Positions 35,308 through 44,758 of a DNA stretch of 64,000 nt are shown one piece after another. The stretch lies in contig JAEYNR010000079.1 in assembly GCA_023412475.1 (NCBI GenBank), forward strand, positions 1-64,000, given 5' to 3'. The number at the start of each line of letters is the position of its first letter. Position 1 is the first letter of the stretch. The position numbers were made by a program, and so were the translations under genes. The stretch comes from Fibrobacterota bacterium. GTDB lineage: Bacteria; Fibrobacterota; Chitinivibrionia; Chitinivibrionales; Chitinispirillaceae. The notes beneath the pieces were generated by a model. It saw only the letters and a program-made list of their open reading frames with translations. It did not search any database and was not told the origin of the DNA.

Positions 35308-37662
35308 ATGAAGTTTGGGTATTTTGATGATTCCAAAAAGGAATATGTAGTAACCAATGCTCAAACTCCAAACCCATGGACTAACTACCTGGGAAACAGG
35401 GAATTTTATTCTGTTATTTCAAATACTTCGGGTGGATACTGCTTTCTTAAGGATTCTTCCTTAAGAAGAATACTTAAACATAGCAATGAATGTATCCCGC
35501 TTGATAACAGTGGAAGATATTTCTTCATAAGAGAAAACGATGATTTTTGGTCTCCCGGCTGGAAGCCGGTTAAGCGTGGTTTGACCGAATATCAGTGCAG
35601 ACACGGAATGGGCTATACTATCATTAAGGGAGTCAGAAATGGTCTTGCTGTAGAGACTCTCTATTTTGTTCCTCTTAATAACAATTGTGAAATTCATAGG
35701 TTAACAATAACAAATAATACAGAAAAAGCGAAAAAAATCACACTCTTTTCTTACTTGGAGTTCTCCCTGTGCAGCAATTTGGATGAAGTGGATGGCTATA
35801 TTCCTGACCTCAATGTCGCAGAAGCAGAAGTCGATGGCTCAGTAATATACCACAAATCAGGATACCGAGAGCACAACAACCACATCGCGTTCTATTCTGT
35901 TAACAGACAGGTGGCAGGTTTCGACACCGACAGAGAAAGCTTTATTGGCAGATATAATGGTCTGGATAACCCGGATGTCATCGCTGAAGGCAGATCTAAG
36001 AATTCAATTGTCGATAGCAGTTCACCAATTGCCTCACACAGTCTTAACATCTCTATAGGCCCCAAAGAATCAACCGAGTTGATATTTGTGTTGGGATATG
36101 TGCAGAACGATCCTGATGACAAGTGGGAGTCTGGGGGTGTTATCAATAAGAAAAATGCCAGATCGATTATCAATAATTATTTCACTATCACCAATGTGGA
36201 TAAAGCATTTGATGAACTAATGGCTTATTGGGAAGATCTGCTTTCAGGATTCAGTGTCGTAAGTGTTGATGAGAAATTGAACCGGGTGGTAAATGTTTGG
36301 AATCAATACCAGTGTGTAGTTAACTTCAACTTGTCGCAAAGACCTTCCTGTTTTGATTCACCAGATAATAGAATCAAGCATAGTGATTTTAATTGGAATA
36401 TGGTTAGTATTGTGCATCTTCTGGCTGAACAGGCCAGAGCAAGGATAATCAGTCAGGCTTCCATTCAATCAGAAAACGGAGAAATAAATCAAAGATCTCA
36501 TCTGTCTGCAAAAAAAAATTATGAAAAAGACAGGGAAGAATCTGTAGATGAATCTTTGTGGCTGATATACACAGTTGCTGCATACATAAAAGAAACTGCT
36601 GATTGGGCCATTCTAGATGAAAATGTTCCTTTTGAAAATGATCCCCTTGCCGTAAAACCGCTTTTGGACCATCTGAACAGATCTTTTTATCTTGTGGTGA
36701 ACAATAGAGGTCCTCATGGTTTGCCTATGAGCAGACGGGATAAGAAATCAGAATCGGTTTTTACAGCAGGGCTATTTGTAAATGTAGGAAATGATTATGT
36801 GAAAATTCTGCAGTTTAAGGGAAAAATGAAGGAGGCAGATACTGCGCGCAGCCATGTTGAACAGATGGCTCAGGCTATCGGGGCACATGGATGGGATGGT
36901 GAGTGGTTTATTTATTCTTATGATGATTCTGGGAAGAGAGCAGGAAGCAGCGAATGTGAAGAAGGAAAAATATTTATTGAACCACAGGGATGTTGTATTA
37001 TGGCTGGGATCGGTGTTGCTGAGGAGGCTAAAAGCCAGAAAGCCTTAGATTCTGTGCGTAAATATTTGGATACTGCTCACGGTCTGCTAACGATTGATCC
37101 ACCATTTTCCGATTATTGCACCAATCTTGATGAGATTACCTCGTTACCCCCAGGTTATGGAAAAAATGGAGGTATCCTATGCCATAACAATGCATGGGTA
37201 ATAATCGCAGAGACGCTTCTGGGGCAGGGAGACAGTGCATTTGAACATTTAAAGAAAATCACTCCGGCCTACTTTGAAGAGGCAAGTGATCTTTATAAGA
37301 TGGAGCCTTATGTGTACTCTCAAGCGATAACAGGAAAAGTTTCAAAACATCCCGGTGAAGCGAAGAATTCCTGGTGTGGTGGAACCGCTGCATGGGTTTT
37401 TATTACTATATCCCAATGGATCCTTGGTATCCGCCCTGATTTTAACGGTTTGATTATAGATCCCTGCATACCATCTGACTGGAATGGGTTTACTGTTACC
37501 AAAAAATTCAGAGGCAGTGTATATAAGATTACCGTGAAAAATCCCTCTCATGTCTGTAAGGGTGTTAAGACCCTGATAATTGATGGGATTACAGTGCAGG
37601 AAAAGTGCATTCCGGCATTTTCTGATGGAAAAGTTCATGAGATTGAAGCAATAATGGGTTGA
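35308..37662 (+). CDS. GH94-like protein lacking the catalytic signature (probable pseudoenzyme)
   Basis: A 784-residue paralog of the cellobiose phosphorylase encoded next. Both begin YFDD(S/A)xxEYV(V/I)TN, both have C(R/H)xGMGY and both end with nearly the same jelly-roll tail (VDPCIPxxWxGFxVxxKFRG pattern, then VTVKNPSHV). The catalytic segment ADWND of the active paralog is replaced here by RRDKKSE (about 474-482). The RGLGFRDSSQD substrate loop has become CFDSPDNRIKHSD, GDDHLW has become VDESLW and NGQSW has become EPQGC. The fold should be intact, as the frame is open and similarity runs end to end. A regulatory, sugar-binding or structural role is inferred. GGGAGG precedes the ATG by six bases. 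The gene may be co-transcribed with the active copy 121 bases downstream. Confidence 0.85.
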   Translation: MKFGYFDDSKKEYVVTNAQTPNPWTNYLGNREFYSVISNTSGGYCFLKDSSLRRILKHSNECIPLDNSGRYFFIRENDDFWSPGWKPVKRGLTEYQCRHGMGYTIIKGVRNGLAVETLYFVPLNNNCEIHRLTITNNTEKAKKITLFSYLEFSLCSNLDEVDGYIPDLNVAEAEVDGSVIYHKSGYREHNNHIAFYSVNRQVAGFDTDRESFIGRYNGLDNPDVIAEGRSKNSIVDSSSPIASHSLNISIGPKESTELIFVLGYVQNDPDDKWESGGVINKKNARSIINNYFTITNVDKAFDELMAYWEDLLSGFSVVSVDEKLNRVVNVWNQYQCVVNFNLSQRPSCFDSPDNRIKHSDFNWNMVSIVHLLAEQARARIISQASIQSENGEINQRSHLSAKKNYEKDREESVDESLWLIYTVAAYIKETADWAILDENVPFENDPLAVKPLLDHLNRSFYLVVNNRGPHGLPMSRRDKKSESVFTAGLFVNVGNDYVKILQFKGKMKEADTARSHVEQMAQAIGAHGWDGEWFIYSYDDSGKRAGSSECEEGKIFIEPQGCCIMAGIGVAEEAKSQKALDSVRKYLDTAHGLLTIDPPFSDYCTNLDEITSLPPGYGKNGGILCHNNAWVIIAETLLGQGDSAFEHLKKITPAYFEEASDLYKMEPYVYSQAITGKVSKHPGEAKNSWCGGTAAWVFITISQWILGIRPDFNGLIIDPCIPSDWNGFTVTKKFRGSVYKITVKNPSHVCKGVKTLIIDGITVQEKCIPAFSDGKVHEIEAIMG

Positions 37663-37783
37663 ACTTCATTATGAGAACTCAGGAATATGGAAAACCGTTT
37701 GTTGAAAGTACAGTTAAACCTGATTTGAACGATTTAGGTAAAATAAAAGGTAACAATTAACAGATAAATGAAAGGATATATTC

Positions 37784-40195
37784 ATGCAATACGGTTATTT
37801 TGATGACGCTGCAAGGGAATATGTCATCACCAATCCGAAAACACCTGTCAAATGGATCAATTATATCGGCACTCTGGGTTTTGGAGGATTTGTCGATCAT
37901 ACGGGAGGGGCTCTAATATGTAAAGGTGATCCCTCACTGAACAGAATCGTCAAATATATTCAGCAGATGCCTAATTTCGACTTTAAAGGAGAGACCCTTT
38001 ATATTCGCTTCAAACAGGATGGCAAGTATAAGGTTTTTTCCCCTTTCTACGTTCCTACTCTCGATAAGTATGACAAGTATGAATGTCACGTGGGCATGGG
38101 TTATATCCGTATAGTATCCGAATTTTATGGCATCAGGACCGAATGTACCATTTTCGTCCCCATCGATGAGCAGGTTGAGATCAGGGATATCAGAGTTACT
38201 AATATATCTGGGGAGGAAAAACAGATAGATGTCATTCCGGTCATCGAGTATACCCATTTCGATGCAGTGAAACAATTCACAAATGCCGACTGGGTTCCCC
38301 AGACAATGACTTCAAAGTGCCATACCGATGGCAAGGGTCTGAGGGTTTTGAGTCAGTATGCATTCATGTTAAGAGACACCCGTATAAATTACTTTACCTC
38401 CAATTATCCGGTAGATTCCTTTGAAACCGACCGAAAGAGATTTCTGGGGGACAATGAGTATGGAACATGGGCATCACCTGTTTCTCTTCAGAAGGATCAG
38501 CTTGATAATTATCAGGCATACCGTGGGGATAACATCGCGGCGCTGCTTCATAAACTGGGAAGCCTCAAGCCGGGTGAGCAAAAAAGAATCGTTACCCAGT
38601 TGGGGCAGAAGGAAAGTATAGAAGCTGCGATGCCGGAGATTGAGAGACTGCGGGATACCAGCAAGATTGATGCTGTATTTGGTAAACTCAAATCATTCTG
38701 GGATGACTATCTTTCACTGATGCAGGTCAATACTCCTGATGCCGGAATGAACAGCATGATCAATGTGCACAATACCCGCCAATGTTTTATCACTTATAAC
38801 TGGTCAAGATATCTCTCATATTATCAGTTAGGGATGGGAACCCGGGGTCTTGGTTTCCGTGACAGTTCTCAGGATGTAATGGGTGTGGTGGACAGGATGC
38901 CTCAGGAGGCAAAAAAACTTATAGTAAAGCTTCTCTCGGTGCAAAACCAGAATGGATCTGCAATGCATCAGTTCAATCCCCTGAGTATGGAAGCTACCAA
39001 TGGTGATGCACACGAAATGCCGGATCGTCCCCAGTTTTACGGCGATGACCATCTATGGATTGTCTTGGCCGTTACCGCTTACCTCAAAGAGACAGGTGAT
39101 ATGGCTTTCCTTCAGGAAAAGATCCCTTTTTATCAGAAAAACAAGGATAATAAACCGGTTGAAAGCGCCCCGGTTCTTGAACATTTAATCCGTGCAATGA
39201 AATTCACTAAAGAAAACTCGGGAAAACACAAACTGCCGCTTCTTGGTTTTGCCGACTGGAATGATTGTGTAAATCTGCCCACCGGTGCGGAATCACTTTT
39301 TAATGCCCATCTTTACGGAAAAGCCTTACAGGAGATGATCGAGCTTTCAGAATCCCTGGGTGAGAAAAAGTGGCAAGAGCAGTATAGTGCCGATTATGAG
39401 GCTATGAAATCCAATGTAAATGAATCAGCCTGGGATGGAGAGTGGTATGTACGCTACTTCGATGCAGATGGTACCCCTCTGGGCTCTGATAGTAACTCTC
39501 ATGGAAAAATCTACCTCAATGGCCAGTCATGGGCGGTCATGAGCGGATTTGCCACAGAAGAGCGTGGAAAAAAGGCAATGGATTCGGCCAGAGCTATGCT
39601 AAACACCAGTAAGGGGATAAAGCTTAGTACTCCTGGGTTTAATGGGTATGATCCTACAAAGGGAGGAATTACCACTTATCCTCCGGGAGCAAAAGAAAAT
39701 GGTGGCATTTTCCTTCATACCAATCCCTGGGTGATGATTGCTGAAACGATTTTAGGAAATGGTGATCGTGCTTTCGAGTATTACGATCAGATCAATCCGG
39801 CCAAGAAAAACGATATTATTGATGAATATGAGTGTGAACCCTATGTTTATCCTCAGAATATCCTGGGTGATGAGCATCCTCAGTTCGGACTGGCACGTAA
39901 TAGCTGGCTCTCCGGGACTTCTTCATGGACATACCAGGCTTCTACTAAATACATTCTGGGCATAATGCCCAAATACAATGGATTTGTGGTTGATCCCTGT
40001 ATTCCAAAATCCTGGGATGGCTTTTCGGTTCAAAGAAAATTCAGGGGTGCCGATTATAAAGTTACCGTAAAAAATCCTTCACATGTAAGTAAAGGTGTGA
40101 AAACAGTCAAAGTAAATGGAAAAGAGATCCAGGGAAATCTGGTTCCATTATTTAAGGATGGTGAGTTGGTAACCGTTGAAGTTCTGATGGGTTGA
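37784..40195 (+). CDS. Cellobiose phosphorylase, GH94
   Basis: Cytoplasmic phosphorylase, 803 residues, that splits cellobiose with phosphate into alpha-glucose-1-phosphate and glucose, saving ATP. The order of regions is that of the family: N-terminal beta-sandwich (about 1-280), linker helices, (alpha/alpha)6 barrel and C-terminal jelly roll. Key segments are RGLGFRDSSQD (about 353-363, substrate Arg and Asp), GDDHLW, GFADWNDC with the general acid Asp near 494, NGQSW, and ENGGIFLHTNPW (phosphate and sugar site). The spacing of these residues agrees with the known Cellvibrio enzyme, where the acid is Asp490. AAAGGA lies ahead of the ATG. Cellobiose rather than chitobiose or cellodextrin as substrate follows from length and motifs, but was not proven. 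Confidence 0.93.
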   Translation: MQYGYFDDAAREYVITNPKTPVKWINYIGTLGFGGFVDHTGGALICKGDPSLNRIVKYIQQMPNFDFKGETLYIRFKQDGKYKVFSPFYVPTLDKYDKYECHVGMGYIRIVSEFYGIRTECTIFVPIDEQVEIRDIRVTNISGEEKQIDVIPVIEYTHFDAVKQFTNADWVPQTMTSKCHTDGKGLRVLSQYAFMLRDTRINYFTSNYPVDSFETDRKRFLGDNEYGTWASPVSLQKDQLDNYQAYRGDNIAALLHKLGSLKPGEQKRIVTQLGQKESIEAAMPEIERLRDTSKIDAVFGKLKSFWDDYLSLMQVNTPDAGMNSMINVHNTRQCFITYNWSRYLSYYQLGMGTRGLGFRDSSQDVMGVVDRMPQEAKKLIVKLLSVQNQNGSAMHQFNPLSMEATNGDAHEMPDRPQFYGDDHLWIVLAVTAYLKETGDMAFLQEKIPFYQKNKDNKPVESAPVLEHLIRAMKFTKENSGKHKLPLLGFADWNDCVNLPTGAESLFNAHLYGKALQEMIELSESLGEKKWQEQYSADYEAMKSNVNESAWDGEWYVRYFDADGTPLGSDSNSHGKIYLNGQSWAVMSGFATEERGKKAMDSARAMLNTSKGIKLSTPGFNGYDPTKGGITTYPPGAKENGGIFLHTNPWVMIAETILGNGDRAFEYYDQINPAKKNDIIDEYECEPYVYPQNILGDEHPQFGLARNSWLSGTSSWTYQASTKYILGIMPKYNGFVVDPCIPKSWDGFSVQRKFRGADYKVTVKNPSHVSKGVKTVKVNGKEIQGNLVPLFKDGELVTVEVLMG

Positions 40196-40535
40196 TAGGT
40201 AACTTTTTCCGGGGCTATTGCGATGCCCCGGTGTCCTCCTGTTCTTCACATTGGCGTTTTCCGGCCCTGGCACTTGGTATTTGGAGCATCACAATCGGAG
40301 CTACTTTACAGAATGTTGGGGCTTTGAGCTCCGAGAGCAGATAAGTCCCAGGGTTGAAATTTTTTTGCCAGTAACTAACTTCAGGTAGATCCACAGTTTT
40401 CTCTGGCTTTGGAACCCCTGAATTTGACTTCAAGGTCTCACCGGTTATATAATTTATACAAGGGCTTTTAATGAAACAGCTTGATGAAATTAAGGTGTTT
40501 TGCGGCCCTTGCCTCATCTCTCAAAAGGTTGATCC
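40196..40535. other. Intergenic region with hairpin after cellobiose phosphorylase
   Basis: 340 bases. CCGGGGC (40209-40215) and GCCCCGG (40225-40231) form a GC-rich 7-bp hairpin with a 9-nt loop, 13 bases after the phosphorylase stop. No T-run follows, so it may only weaken read-through or protect the mRNA. The rest shows no gene; a 100-codon minus-strand frame there has no coding features. Confidence 0.5.
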
Positions 40536-43118
40536 ATGTCTGCAGAAGTTACATCGGTTCCCGGTTCCAGGACTGCATCCAAAGAGTGTCCGGTAATTGG
40601 CTTTCTCACAGAAAGCCTGAGCAGTATATATCAGTCAAGTTGCTGGATAGGTGCTTCGGATGAAGCTGTTAAAAGGGGGTATTCTTTAATTTGTTATGCA
40701 GGCGGTTCACTGAGCAAATCCTCATGGGATCCATACGAGCCCCAACGTAACGCTATCTACAATTTCGTCGATCTAAACCGTTTAAAGGGGCTGGTTATAA
40801 CCGGCTCCATCGGAAATTTCATCTCACCTTCCGATTTCGAAAGCTTCTATAGCCGTTTCAACTCTATTCCTATGGTGTGTCTTGGGCCAGGGATGCAATC
40901 AGTTACCAGTATTCTGGTTGATAATTACCACGGCATTCATGAACTTATTACCCATCTTGTAAAGTCGCATGGTTGCCGAAGGATCGCATTTGTGCGAGGG
41001 CCTGAAGGTAACCAGGAAGCTGAACAGAGGCTGGAAATTTTCCGGGAAGTTCTTTTAGAATATGGAATTACTCCCGACAACAATCTTATTATTCCGGGGG
41101 ATTTCAGCAGAGATTCGGGAGCCAGGGCGGTACACCATCTTATCGACAAATATGGATTATCATTCGATGCATTGGTTGGTGCCAATGATGATATTGCACT
41201 GGGTGCATTGAAAGCTTTCCAGGAACGTCATATAAGGGTACCCGATGAGGTACTGGTTGTGGGTTTTGATGATATCGAAGAGAGTGGATTTTCTGCGCCT
41301 CCACTGACTACAGTGCGTCAGCCCTTTTACGAGATGGGGGCCAAGGCGATTGAAGTTCTGCTTAACTCCATTGAAGGTGCAGAATTGCCTTCAATAATAA
41401 CTGTCCCGGCAACTGTCACTACCCGCCAGTCTTGTGGATGTTTCAGGCTGGGCAGCGCTACTGACATTCGATTCGATATTCCATCTCATCTAATATCCGA
41501 TGTGCAGCGCAAGCTCTTTTATGAGGAGATTGCTTCTATTATGGAGCAGTCTAGGATGAGCGTTACAGGAGTGATCAATCCAGAGCTGATACAGCAGTTT
41601 TCGGATTCATTTTTTGATGAAATTACCAATGTTAATCCGGGTGGCTTTATTCCTGTGGTCAGTAAGGTAGCCTGGATGTTGGCTTTGGCAGGTGGTGATA
41701 CTCCGGGGTTACTTAAATCCATCAATGTTATGCGTCAGTTAGCCATAGCCTTTTACGGCGGAGAGATACCTGTAAAGATTGAAGAACTTTTTCAGAATGC
41801 AACTCTTGCTATAGCAGATGCTGCTGCCCGGGCGCAGGCTCATCGCCGGTTAAATGCAGACCGCCAGGCATCTTTACTGCGAAATGCAGGACAGGCAATC
41901 GCTTCAGCCTTCGATTTTGAAACACTGCTTTCAGTTATCAATTCTGAACTGGTCAAATTAACAATCAATGAGTTTTGGGTCTCATTATATACCGTTTTTG
42001 AGCCAGGGATAAAGTACCTTAAACTTCACTCAGGGATGAGTAATGGCAAACATTTAAATCTTAATGAAATTGCAGTAGATTTCAAGGCACCGGCACTTGT
42101 TCCTAACGGTGTAATGTCGATGGAAAACCCCCGTTCATTATTAATTGAACCGCTATTTTTTAAAGATAACCAGATTGGCATCATGGTTTTCAATGTTGAG
42201 TGGTGCAGAGATGGCCTGACTTATGAAATCTTACGTCAGCATATTAGCAGTTCACTCAAAGGAGCCATTCTGATGAAAAAAGTTCAGGAACAGGCTCTGG
42301 CTCTGGAGCTGGCCAATATTCAGCTTCAAAAACTAAGAGATGCTGAACATGCCTATCTGGAAGCGGTAAAACATGAGCTAGAGCTTGGCCGTGAAATACA
42401 GTCAAGTTTTCTTCCCAGGGAAATTCCTCAGGTCAGTGGATGGGAGATTTGCCCGGCGTTTCAGCCTGCCCGTGAGGTCAGCGGTGATTTCTACGATGCA
42501 TTTACTCTGCCTGATGGCAAAGTGGTGCTGGTCCTTTCGGATGTCTCCGGAAAGGATGTTAGTGCTGCACTTTATATGGGCATGATACGGACGTTGATAA
42601 GAGCTCTTTCTGAGCAGGCGGTTTCAGATGGTTCAGATCCTCTGGAAGCTGTAAAATTAACTAACAAATACCTGATAAATCATCATTATGGCAATAATGG
42701 ACGTTATATGTACGCCACACTCTTTATGGCAGTACTGGATCCGGTTCAGAGTACTTTCGCCTATGTGAATGCAGGGCATAACCCTCCGGCAATCGTTCTG
42801 GCCACAGGTGGAGTAAGAAAGTGGATCGAGACTACCGGGCCTGCTGTTGGAATTATTCCTGATGGGCAGTTTAACTGTAATCAACTTGATATCGCTCCCG
42901 GCGAACTGCTTTTTATCTATACCGATGGAGTAACCGAAGCCAGGAGTCCTGATGGTGAGCTGTTTACCAAAAAAAGGCTCTCTTCAATACTGGACAATCC
43001 TCCAGTGTCTGCATCGGCTACGGTTTCTCAGGTAGAATGCGCTGTTAAGCAGCATTGCGAGGGTAAGGCTCAGTCTGATGATATTACTATGCTGGCTGTT
43101 CATAGGTCAAATCACTGA
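40536..43118 (+). CDS. LacI-type sugar-binding domain fused to a GAF-like region and a PP2C (SpoIIE/RsbU) phosphatase
   Basis: An 860-residue putative sensor protein. Residues about 20-305 form a periplasmic-binding-protein-like domain of the LacI family: CPVIGFLTES, LGPGMQSV, GFDDIEES, TTVRQPFYEMG and the end TTRQSCGC, but no helix-turn-helix precedes it. A helical part and a GAF-like region (about 445-590) follow, then a coiled-coil linker and a PP2C phosphatase (about 630-860). The metal-binding Asp motifs are present: VSGDFYD (near 651), LSDVSGKD and the final DDITML. There is no signal peptide or membrane segment, so it is cytoplasmic. The enzyme would dephosphorylate a Ser/Thr protein, probably an anti-sigma-antagonist. 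Its place after GH94 genes suggests control by cellobiose or a related sugar. Confidence 0.9.
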   Translation: MSAEVTSVPGSRTASKECPVIGFLTESLSSIYQSSCWIGASDEAVKRGYSLICYAGGSLSKSSWDPYEPQRNAIYNFVDLNRLKGLVITGSIGNFISPSDFESFYSRFNSIPMVCLGPGMQSVTSILVDNYHGIHELITHLVKSHGCRRIAFVRGPEGNQEAEQRLEIFREVLLEYGITPDNNLIIPGDFSRDSGARAVHHLIDKYGLSFDALVGANDDIALGALKAFQERHIRVPDEVLVVGFDDIEESGFSAPPLTTVRQPFYEMGAKAIEVLLNSIEGAELPSIITVPATVTTRQSCGCFRLGSATDIRFDIPSHLISDVQRKLFYEEIASIMEQSRMSVTGVINPELIQQFSDSFFDEITNVNPGGFIPVVSKVAWMLALAGGDTPGLLKSINVMRQLAIAFYGGEIPVKIEELFQNATLAIADAAARAQAHRRLNADRQASLLRNAGQAIASAFDFETLLSVINSELVKLTINEFWVSLYTVFEPGIKYLKLHSGMSNGKHLNLNEIAVDFKAPALVPNGVMSMENPRSLLIEPLFFKDNQIGIMVFNVEWCRDGLTYEILRQHISSSLKGAILMKKVQEQALALELANIQLQKLRDAEHAYLEAVKHELELGREIQSSFLPREIPQVSGWEICPAFQPAREVSGDFYDAFTLPDGKVVLVLSDVSGKDVSAALYMGMIRTLIRALSEQAVSDGSDPLEAVKLTNKYLINHHYGNNGRYMYATLFMAVLDPVQSTFAYVNAGHNPPAIVLATGGVRKWIETTGPAVGIIPDGQFNCNQLDIAPGELLFIYTDGVTEARSPDGELFTKKRLSSILDNPPVSASATVSQVECAVKQHCEGKAQSDDITMLAVHRSNH

Positions 43119-43345
43119 ACAAAATCCCAAACCACAATTCTTAAATCCTAAATAAGTTCCAAATCACAAAACTCTAAGTTCTAAACAGGGAGTAAAGAGT
43201 ATTTCAAGGTAGCTTAAGTTTTCAATTTGTAGTTTCCTTTTCCTGTCTTGTTCTTGGTTCCAATTTCGTGCTTAATCCAACCGGCTTTGTTTTTGCTTAT
43301 TAGCAGTTCTCTTCCTGAAAAATTATTTTAGATCGGCATAGAGGT

Positions 43346-44446
43346 ATGAAGACAAAGATCAAAAACCCGCATGATCGATTCTTCAAGGAATTTTTTAGCA
43401 GAAAACCCATTCTGCGCAGTCTTTATATCGAATACCTTATGAATCTGATTAATTATCGAATCAATATCGATACGATGGAGCTTTTCCAGAACGATTCGGT
43501 AAATGAGCAGTTTGAGGAGCGGCTTTCCGATCTGGTTTTAATTGCCCAGTTGGAAGGCTCCCAGTATCACATTCTAATTCTTCTTGAGCATAAAAGCACC
43601 AGAGACCCTGAAGTAGGTAAAATGCTTGATGATTACATGCATATTCTAAGACAACGTTATGCGAAGATGCACCCTGAGCACAAAAAAGAGATTAGGGTAA
43701 TCCCGATAGTGGTATATCACGGATTAGATGAGCGAGAGATCCCTCAGAACACTGCTTCAATTTACGACCCGATTAACAATGACTATCGATATGTGCAGAC
43801 TTTTCATTTCGAAGTTCTTAACATTTCTACTATTCCTGATGACCAGATTAAAGGGATAGCTCTGTTAAGAATTGGTCTTTACGTGCTTAAATACATTCAG
43901 AGAGAGGAACTACTGACCAAAATCGACGATATACTCGAAATCTTTAAAGAGCTGCCGGGTGATCAGATACAGGTTAATCTGGATATTGTAGGAAGATACA
44001 TAGAAAATGCCGCACATCCGCAAGTGCGCCACCAAGTGGTCAGCAAAATTATTAACTGGTTTAATCAGGGGGAACGAAAAGTGTCTAAAATATTGGAAAT
44101 ATTGCAAAGACAGGGAATGGAAAAAGGGGTGGAGAAGGGTATTAAGATGGGTATAGAGAAAGGTATAGAGAAAGGTATAGAGAAAGGGAAAAAAATAGGT
44201 GAAGTGACGGGCAAATTAGATGATGCGCAGAGAATGATTTTAAGAGGAATAGACATAAAGTTAATTCAGGAAATAACCAGTCTGCAAATGAGAAAATTAA
44301 TGGAAATAAGAGAAAAGATTGATTTAGCGCGAAAGCATTTTTTTCAAGGCATGGAAATCAAGGAGATTCAAAAAACAACAGGTTTGTCAATGGGGGTTCT
44401 CGAAGAGATAAGAAAATTGTATAATCCTAAAAACAGCAGCAGGTAG
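43346..44446 (+). CDS. Rpn family PD-(D/E)XK nuclease (Transposase_31 type)
   Basis: A 366-residue protein of the Rpn/PF04754 group, recombination-promoting nucleases related to transposase-like elements. The N-terminus PHDRFFKEFF is characteristic. The nuclease core shows an Asp in LSDLVLIAQLEG (near 62) and LLEHKST (Glu near 81, Lys near 83), the PD-(D/E)XK pattern. The C-terminal part carries a tandem repeat: GGTATAGAGAAA units at about 44150-44186 give repeated KGIEKG peptides, followed by two similar helical segments each ending in a sigma-like turn (RGIDIKLIQEITSL and QGMEIKEIQKTTGL). A second, broken member lies at 51853-52766. No Shine-Dalgarno stronger than AGAGG is seen before the ATG. 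Confidence 0.85.
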   Translation: MKTKIKNPHDRFFKEFFSRKPILRSLYIEYLMNLINYRINIDTMELFQNDSVNEQFEERLSDLVLIAQLEGSQYHILILLEHKSTRDPEVGKMLDDYMHILRQRYAKMHPEHKKEIRVIPIVVYHGLDEREIPQNTASIYDPINNDYRYVQTFHFEVLNISTIPDDQIKGIALLRIGLYVLKYIQREELLTKIDDILEIFKELPGDQIQVNLDIVGRYIENAAHPQVRHQVVSKIINWFNQGERKVSKILEILQRQGMEKGVEKGIKMGIEKGIEKGIEKGKKIGEVTGKLDDAQRMILRGIDIKLIQEITSLQMRKLMEIREKIDLARKHFFQGMEIKEIQKTTGLSMGVLEEIRKLYNPKNSSR

Positions 44447-44466
44447 CGATGGAGAACCCTAAGATG

Positions 44467-44531
44467 TTGATGCAGAAAGGGTGAAGGTCTTGTTATGTTT
44501 TATCTACAGGTGATAAGACCGAAAGAGCTGA
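44467..44531. repeat. 65-bp direct repeat, left copy
   Basis: Begins TTGATGCAGAAA and ends GACCGAAAGAGCTGA. About 90 percent identical by eye to 45376-45440, 0.9 kb away. It starts 21 bases after the Rpn stop codon. Confidence 0.8.
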
Positions 44532-44758
44532 ACCCCTTTATGCGTCCATCCTCCGCAGTTAGCTAACAGCTACGGAGGACGGGCAGCAGATTACGGGTTA
44601 TCCGCGTCAGGCTACTGCGGTTTTCAGGTTTAATAAAATTGAGCCGGTTTCCGCTATAAGAGAGACATGGATTACACAAATCTTTCTGCACCCTCTTATC
44701 ACACGCTATAATGAGACCAGTAACGTCCAATATGGCACTGCCACCATCAAACAACACG

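Noticed and set aside
40215..40517. 100-codon minus-strand frame between phosphorylase and sensor gene
   Set aside because: No ribosome binding site and no family resemblance; the region is better explained as a spacer with a hairpin.
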